From positions 1-9,280 of the forward strand of contig JAFZKR010000125.1 in NCBI GenBank assembly GCA_017551845.1: a DNA stretch of 9,280 nucleotides, written 5' to 3'. The position numbers and the translations under genes are program-made. Shown piece by piece: positions 5,742 to 9,280 of this stretch; positions within the stretch are counted from its first letter, which is position 1, and each line of letters begins with the position of its first letter. The notes beneath the pieces are model-generated. The model did no database searches, was not told where the DNA came from, and saw only the letters and a list, made by a program, of their open reading frames with translations. Source of the DNA: Bacteroidaceae bacterium. GTDB taxonomy: Bacteria > Bacteroidota > Bacteroidia > Bacteroidales > Bacteroidaceae.

Positions 5742-6881
5742 CTACTTCTTGAAAAGCATGGGAGCGAATGTATTCAGATAAAGCCTCCAGTTGGCCCAAA
5801 CGTGACCGCCGTCGGACTTATAGAATATGTGATCCAGGCCACAGTCGGTAAGAGTCTTGTCCAGAGTCACGGCACCGTCCCACAGGAAATCGGTGGTACC
5901 GCAAGCCAGGAAATAGAGCTTCACGCCAGCCTTCTTGAGAGTTGTAATCTGCTCAGGAGTAGCACTTCCTGCAGCTGACAGCGGGCAGATATAGTCAAAC
6001 ATGGAAGGATAGAGAATGGAAGCAGTGATTGTGTGGCCGCCACCCATTGAAAGACCGGCAATGGCACGTGACTCAGGCTTGGCATTTACGCGGAACTCCT
6101 TCTCAATGAACGGTACAATCTCCTCGCAGAGGCTCTTGACGTAAGCGTTCTGCAGAGAGGGATCGCGGAAGTTCATATCGCTTGTGGGCAGGCCCAGAGT
6201 CTGTGCAGCCTGCTGGTTGGGGTTACCGTTAGGCATAACCACAATCATGGGCTCAGCAAGACCCTTCTCGATCAGATTGTCAAGAATCTGTGCGGTACGG
6301 CCCATCGAAGTCCAAGCCTCCTCGTCGCCACCGGCTCCATGAAGCAGATAGAGAACAGGATATTTCTTATTCTTGTTCTTTTCATAACCGTAAGGAGTAT
6401 ATACGGTAAGACGGCGGTTCATGTTCAGAATCTTGCTGTCATACCATTTATACGTTACAGTACCGCGCTGGTTGGCCTCGAAATAGTTCTCGGTACGCTC
6501 ACCCGGTACAATCAGCATGTTGAGGTAACGGGTTCCGTCACGCTGTACGAAATAGTTCTGCGGGTCATTTACTGACACGCCGTCAACTACGAAATTATAG
6601 GTGTATATCTCCGGTGAAGGGGTATCAACGGTCAGTTCCCATACTCCGTTGGCGCCTTTCTGCATGGGTACGCCGCCACCATAGGGATTCTCCATCCAGC
6701 TGCCCACCAGATTCACGATGGTTGCATAGTTGGCATTAAGCCTGAATGTGACCTTGTCGCCCTTGAGTTCAGGTGAAATCACCTGCTGACGGCCACCGAA
6801 ATTGAAGTTGTTCAGTTCCTGTGACACGACCGGAGCCGTTGCGAAAGCAGCCAGAGCTGCTAAAATCATAATTTTTTTCAT
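5742..6881 (-). CDS. Exported CE1-type esterase with N-terminal CBM48-like domain
   Basis: A 379-aa secreted alpha/beta-hydrolase esterase. Residues 1-20 form a signal peptide (MKKIMILAALAAFATAPVVS). Residues about 30-125 form an early-set beta domain like CBM48 / esterase N-terminal modules, with FRLNANYATIVNLVGSW and GVWELTVDTPSPEIYTYNF as recognisable pieces. Residues about 140-379 form the catalytic domain related to the XynZ/feruloyl-esterase and enterochelin-esterase group. It has oxyanion-side VLYLLHGAGGDEEAW (176-190), nucleophile elbow GLSMGGG with Ser278, a likely acid Asp331 in ACGTTDFLWDG, and catalytic His360 in DGGHVWANW. All triad residues are present, so it should be active. 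Family members typically cut ester side chains (feruloyl or acetyl) from plant polysaccharides, but the substrate is not determined here. There is no lipobox, so it is probably periplasmic or secreted. The gene starts 40 bp after the stop of the repeat-protein gene on the same strand, with no TAnnTTTG between them, so co-transcription is possible. Confidence 0.92.
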   Translation of the reverse strand: MKKIMILAALAAFATAPVVSQELNNFNFGGRQQVISPELKGDKVTFRLNANYATIVNLVGSWMENPYGGGVPMQKGANGVWELTVDTPSPEIYTYNFVVDGVSVNDPQNYFVQRDGTRYLNMLIVPGERTENYFEANQRGTVTYKWYDSKILNMNRRLTVYTPYGYEKNKNKKYPVLYLLHGAGGDEEAWTSMGRTAQILDNLIEKGLAEPMIVVMPNGNPNQQAAQTLGLPTSDMNFRDPSLQNAYVKSLCEEIVPFIEKEFRVNAKPESRAIAGLSMGGGHTITASILYPSMFDYICPLSAAGSATPEQITTLKKAGVKLYFLACGTTDFLWDGAVTLDKTLTDCGLDHIFYKSDGGHVWANWRLYLNTFAPMLFKK

Positions 6882-6921
6882 ATCAGTTACTGCATAAAAG
6901 GTTTAGTTAATAATCACTCTG

Positions 6922-9280
6922 TCAACGTACCATAACCTTGACTGTCTTGTTGCCTACTACAACCAGATATGTTCCGGGAGCCACCTGAGCTGAAACCTCA
7001 CCCTGTCCAGAAGCAATCTTGGCACCTGATGCCGATACAATCTCAATGAGTACATTATCCTCACATGATACCATAATCGTGCCGTCCACCACTCTGATGG
7101 ATGATTCGTAGGTAATGTCATCGACAACAGTCAGGAATGTATATACATAAACCTCCTTCTCAATACCGGTTAATTTCCAGCTGCTTGTCTCGGCATCGTA
7201 CTCCTCATACTTCCAACTTGAATAATCCAGGTTGTAATCACTTCTGTACTTAGTCTCGCCCGTTTCTCTCTTTGAATAAATCCACCAATTGGTCTCATCA
7301 TTCCATCTGTAATATGTATTAATGTTTTTGTCACATAACTCAGTGTATTCATACTGATATTTTGTCTTCTCAGTGCCTACCCATTTCTTGTTTTCGGCAT
7401 CCCATTCATAACGGGTGTTTATATCACCATCATCCAAATATTCATATTCTGTCTTGCTTGTACCTACCCAGCACCAGGCATCATAATCCCATTCGTAATT
7501 GGCTTGAACTCTCTTATTGTCGGAAGAATAAGAGTCATACTTGTAATTACCGTACCAGTCATTCCTGTCATAATCCCAATAATAGTACTCGTAATGATAA
7601 ACGGAATCTGAATCATAGTAGTCATAACGCTTATTGTTTCCTATCCAGTTTCCATCGGAATCCATACCTGAATAATATGCATACATGATTTGATTGCCGT
7701 TGGAATCATACTTGCGTTCACTCTTGCTTTCGCCTCTCCATCTCCAATTGTCGGAATCCCATTCATAATAGGCGGACATGGTCTGATTTCCATTCTTATC
7801 GTATGAATATTCATTCTTGCCTGAACCATACCAGTCCCAATGTTCGTAGTTCCAATAATAGTAGGCGTACATGGTCTGATTTCCGTTCTCATCGTAGGAA
7901 GATACACTCTTATAGTTACCGTACCAGTCAAGGGAGTCAGTGCTCCAATAATAATATGCATAGAGGATCTGACGTCCGAATGAATCCTCATCATATTCAC
8001 TCTTGTTACTTCCGATCCATGCTTTCCTGTTGTCATCCCAATAATAGGTTGCGGTCATAATAGCCTTACCGGCAGCATTATATGCATGTTCCTCCTTGCC
8101 GCTTCCATACCAGTCCTCACCATTCCATCTGTAGTTCTCTGAAACCAGGACATTGCCTGATTCATCCAACTGCTGTATATACTTAGAATCATAAACCCAG
8201 GCATCTTCCCATGAACTCCAAGTTGAACTCAGAACTATCTGGTTACCTGCCTCATCTTTGCTATATTCCACCTTTACTGACGGACTCCATGTTCCGGCAT
8301 AGTATGTACTGTCCATATATCCGGTAATACGGCCATCGGAATCAAACTGGGCAACCTGCTTCTCGTACGGAGTAAGTACTCCGCCATTCTGACCATAATA
8401 AACATAGGTATCCTTAAGCTCTCCGGACTCAGTATAGGTATAATCCGTCTTTCTGCTGATATACCAATCATGAGTTTCCCAACTGTCAAACTCGTACTGT
8501 GTCTTATTGATTATGGCACCATCATCATTATATTCGTATGAATATTTTGAATTGCCGGTCCATTCTCCGTTGTAATAGCCTGAGGAGACGTATCCAGTAT
8601 TCAGTCCTGACGGAGAATATGTCCACTCCTCCTTAGATCCGTAACTCCACCTGTTATTCTCAGAGTCCCAATTACTGTAATTTAAAGTCATTATTGTGCG
8701 GCCTGCGTCATCCCTCACTGTCTCTTGATAGTAGCTGCCACACCAGATAGTGTTGCCTGAATCATCAGTCCCGGAGCTATAGTAATATACGCTCTTGCTT
8801 TGTTCACCAAAACGGTCATATTCATACTCATACTTCCTTTCGCCTACCCAGGCTCCGGTCTCAGTATTAAGTGAAGAATAGACGGAAAGTGTTTGTCTTC
8901 CTTCACTGTCGTATGCATATTCATACTTGTAGCCATCCTGCCACTTGTTCGTGGCATTGTCCAACATACTATATGAAACTTCCTCAATACAACGGCGGTT
9001 TCTGTCATATTTCCATTCATTCCTGTAGCGGCACACAAGTTCGTCATCATTGGAATACCTATACCAATATTCATTCTTTGCCTCTCTATAGGTCAACCAG
9101 TCATGATCCTGATCAGGAAAGAAATATACATATTCACGGATACTCCTTTCTGTTATTGAACCATTTGAATATGCCTCATAAAGGGTTCTACTGCCATATT
9201 CGTCATAAGCATACCTTGTCTCATACGGCTCTGACCAGGCAGACTTTTCCGCAACCCAGGAATACTCTTTCTGGGACGAG
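6922..9280 (-). CDS. Large Tyr/Trp-rich YD-like repeat protein with T9SS-type C-terminal domain (N-terminus beyond window)
   Basis: The frame is open from the right edge to a TGA at 6922-6924, giving 785 visible residues. The TTG at 9094-9096 is not a convincing start, because the same frame continues upstream through more repeat-like sequence (RYAYDEYGSRTLYEAY at about 9172-9219). From the window edge to about 7138 there are some 20 imperfect repeats of about 29-35 residues. Their consensus is YxYDxxGNQ, then YYxWD, then WxGxxKxE. Tyr makes up roughly 15% (about 100 of 660 residues), and Pro occurs only four times in the last 724 residues. The repeats recall YD/RHS repeats in spacing and MORN or choline-binding repeats in aromatic content, but I cannot assign a named family. 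Residues encoded by about 6925-7128 form a beta-rich tail ending APGTYLVVVGNKTVKVMVR, like C-terminal sorting domains of type IX secretion. The inferred product is a secreted or cell-surface protein, perhaps an adhesin or glycan binder. GC content is visibly lower than in the ligase and receptor genes. It lies just upstream of the esterase gene. Confidence 0.85.
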   Translation of the reverse strand, partial: SSQKEYSWVAEKSAWSEPYETRYAYDEYGSRTLYEAYSNGSITERSIREYVYFFPDQDHDWLTYREAKNEYWYRYSNDDELVCRYRNEWKYDRNRRCIEEVSYSMLDNATNKWQDGYKYEYAYDSEGRQTLSVYSSLNTETGAWVGERKYEYEYDRFGEQSKSVYYYSSGTDDSGNTIWCGSYYQETVRDDAGRTIMTLNYSNWDSENNRWSYGSKEEWTYSPSGLNTGYVSSGYYNGEWTGNSKYSYEYNDDGAIINKTQYEFDSWETHDWYISRKTDYTYTESGELKDTYVYYGQNGGVLTPYEKQVAQFDSDGRITGYMDSTYYAGTWSPSVKVEYSKDEAGNQIVLSSTWSSWEDAWVYDSKYIQQLDESGNVLVSENYRWNGEDWYGSGKEEHAYNAAGKAIMTATYYWDDNRKAWIGSNKSEYDEDSFGRQILYAYYYWSTDSLDWYGNYKSVSSYDENGNQTMYAYYYWNYEHWDWYGSGKNEYSYDKNGNQTMSAYYEWDSDNWRWRGESKSERKYDSNGNQIMYAYYSGMDSDGNWIGNNKRYDYYDSDSVYHYEYYYWDYDRNDWYGNYKYDSYSSDNKRVQANYEWDYDAWCWVGTSKTEYEYLDDGDINTRYEWDAENKKWVGTEKTKYQYEYTELCDKNINTYYRWNDETNWWIYSKRETGETKYRSDYNLDYSSWKYEEYDAETSSWKLTGIEKEVYVYTFLTVVDDITYESSIRVVDGTIMVSCEDNVLIEIVSASGAKIASGQGEVSAQVAPGTYLVVVGNKTVKVMVR
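6925..7128 (-). other. C-terminal sorting-domain-like region of the repeat protein
   Basis: About 68 residues after the last aromatic repeat switch to a low-Tyr, Val/Ile-rich composition. The pattern is IRVVDGTIMVSCED, VLIEIVSASGAKIASG, then APGTYLVVVGN and KTVKVMVR at the very end. This order of beta strands, a Gly-rich turn, P-G-x-Y and a terminal K-V-x-V-R/K resembles T9SS type A or related Bacteroidales C-terminal domains, which direct passage through the outer membrane and are normally cleaved. The assignment is from pattern only. Confidence 0.7.
7624..8088 (-). repeat. Core array: five in-register 93-nt (31-aa) tandem repeats
   Basis: Five consecutive units, each exactly 31 codons, lie inside the Tyr/Trp-rich protein (boundaries 8088, 7995, 7902, 7809, 7716, ending at 7624). 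Shared pieces include YDENGNQTMYAYYYW, YDKNGNQTMSAYYEW and YDSNGNQIMYAYY, then WYGSGKNE or WYGNYKSV. At DNA level the + strand block ACATGGTCTGATTTCC occurs at 7776 and again at 7869, 93 nt apart. Units on either side (29-35 residues) are more diverged and out of exact register. Confidence 0.88.

Noticed and set aside
7362..8060. His/Ser/Asn-rich open frames opposite the Tyr/Trp repeats
   Set aside because: They are the mirror of the repeat array's codons (Tyr and Trp codons read in reverse) and have no independent support.
7624..8088. CRISPR array or non-coding satellite
   Set aside because: The 93-nt periodicity is an exact multiple of three in an open reading frame with conserved residues, and there are no spacer-repeat alternations.
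7138..9280. RHS/YD-repeat polymorphic toxin
   Set aside because: The YDxxGN spacing is similar, but the extra YYxW and WxGxxK positions differ from RHS. The C-terminus is a sorting-like domain with no RHS core motif or toxin domain, and no immunity-like gene follows.

Overview
The window looks like chromosomal DNA from an anaerobic Bacteroidota species, order Bacteroidales, possibly Prevotella-like. The support is a DUF4369/thioredoxin lipoprotein, a short TonB-dependent receptor, a C-terminal domain of the type IX secretion (T9SS) kind, WG repeats, start codons without Shine-Dalgarno sequences, and two promoter elements matching the Bacteroides -7 consensus TAnnTTTG. Genus-level placement is inference.

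Layout, left to right. (1) Bases 1-192 hold the 3' end of a WG-repeat protein on the + strand, cut by the window edge. (2) Converging on it from the - strand is a two-gene unit, read from 3340 down to 226. It encodes a periplasm-facing thioredoxin-fold lipoprotein (DUF4369 plus TlpA-like domain, WCGPC) followed one base later by a 682-aa TonB-dependent outer-membrane receptor. (3) A 132-bp divergent intergenic region carries one TAnnTTTG element for each direction. (4) Next is a + strand acyl-CoA ligase of the long-chain AMP-binding type (3473-5119), closed by a strong intrinsic terminator. (5) A small cytoplasmic helix-hairpin-helix protein (DUF4332-like) lies on the - strand. (6) An exported CE1-type esterase with an N-terminal CBM48-like domain lies on the - strand. 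(7) Upstream of it, also on the - strand, is a very large Tyr/Trp-rich repeat protein with a T9SS-like C-terminal domain. Its reading frame stays open to the right edge, so its N-terminus lies outside the window.

The genes do not form one obvious pathway. The thioredoxin lipoprotein and receptor are almost certainly an operon for uptake of an unidentified ligand. The repeat protein and the esterase are same-strand neighbours, 40 bp apart with no visible promoter between them, and both are exported, so they may be co-transcribed. The acyl-CoA ligase and the DUF4332 protein appear to be stand-alone housekeeping genes.

The least explained element is the repeat protein. It has about 20 aromatic repeats of roughly 31 residues, and its five central repeats are exactly 93 nt each. 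Other points worth checking are a Ser in place of the usual A10 lysine in the acyl-CoA ligase, an apparent stop-codon-loss tail on the receptor, and an octamer (TTCAGTCT or its complement) touching three start codons. No RNA genes, insertion sequences, CRISPR arrays or gene-free stretches over 300 bp were seen.
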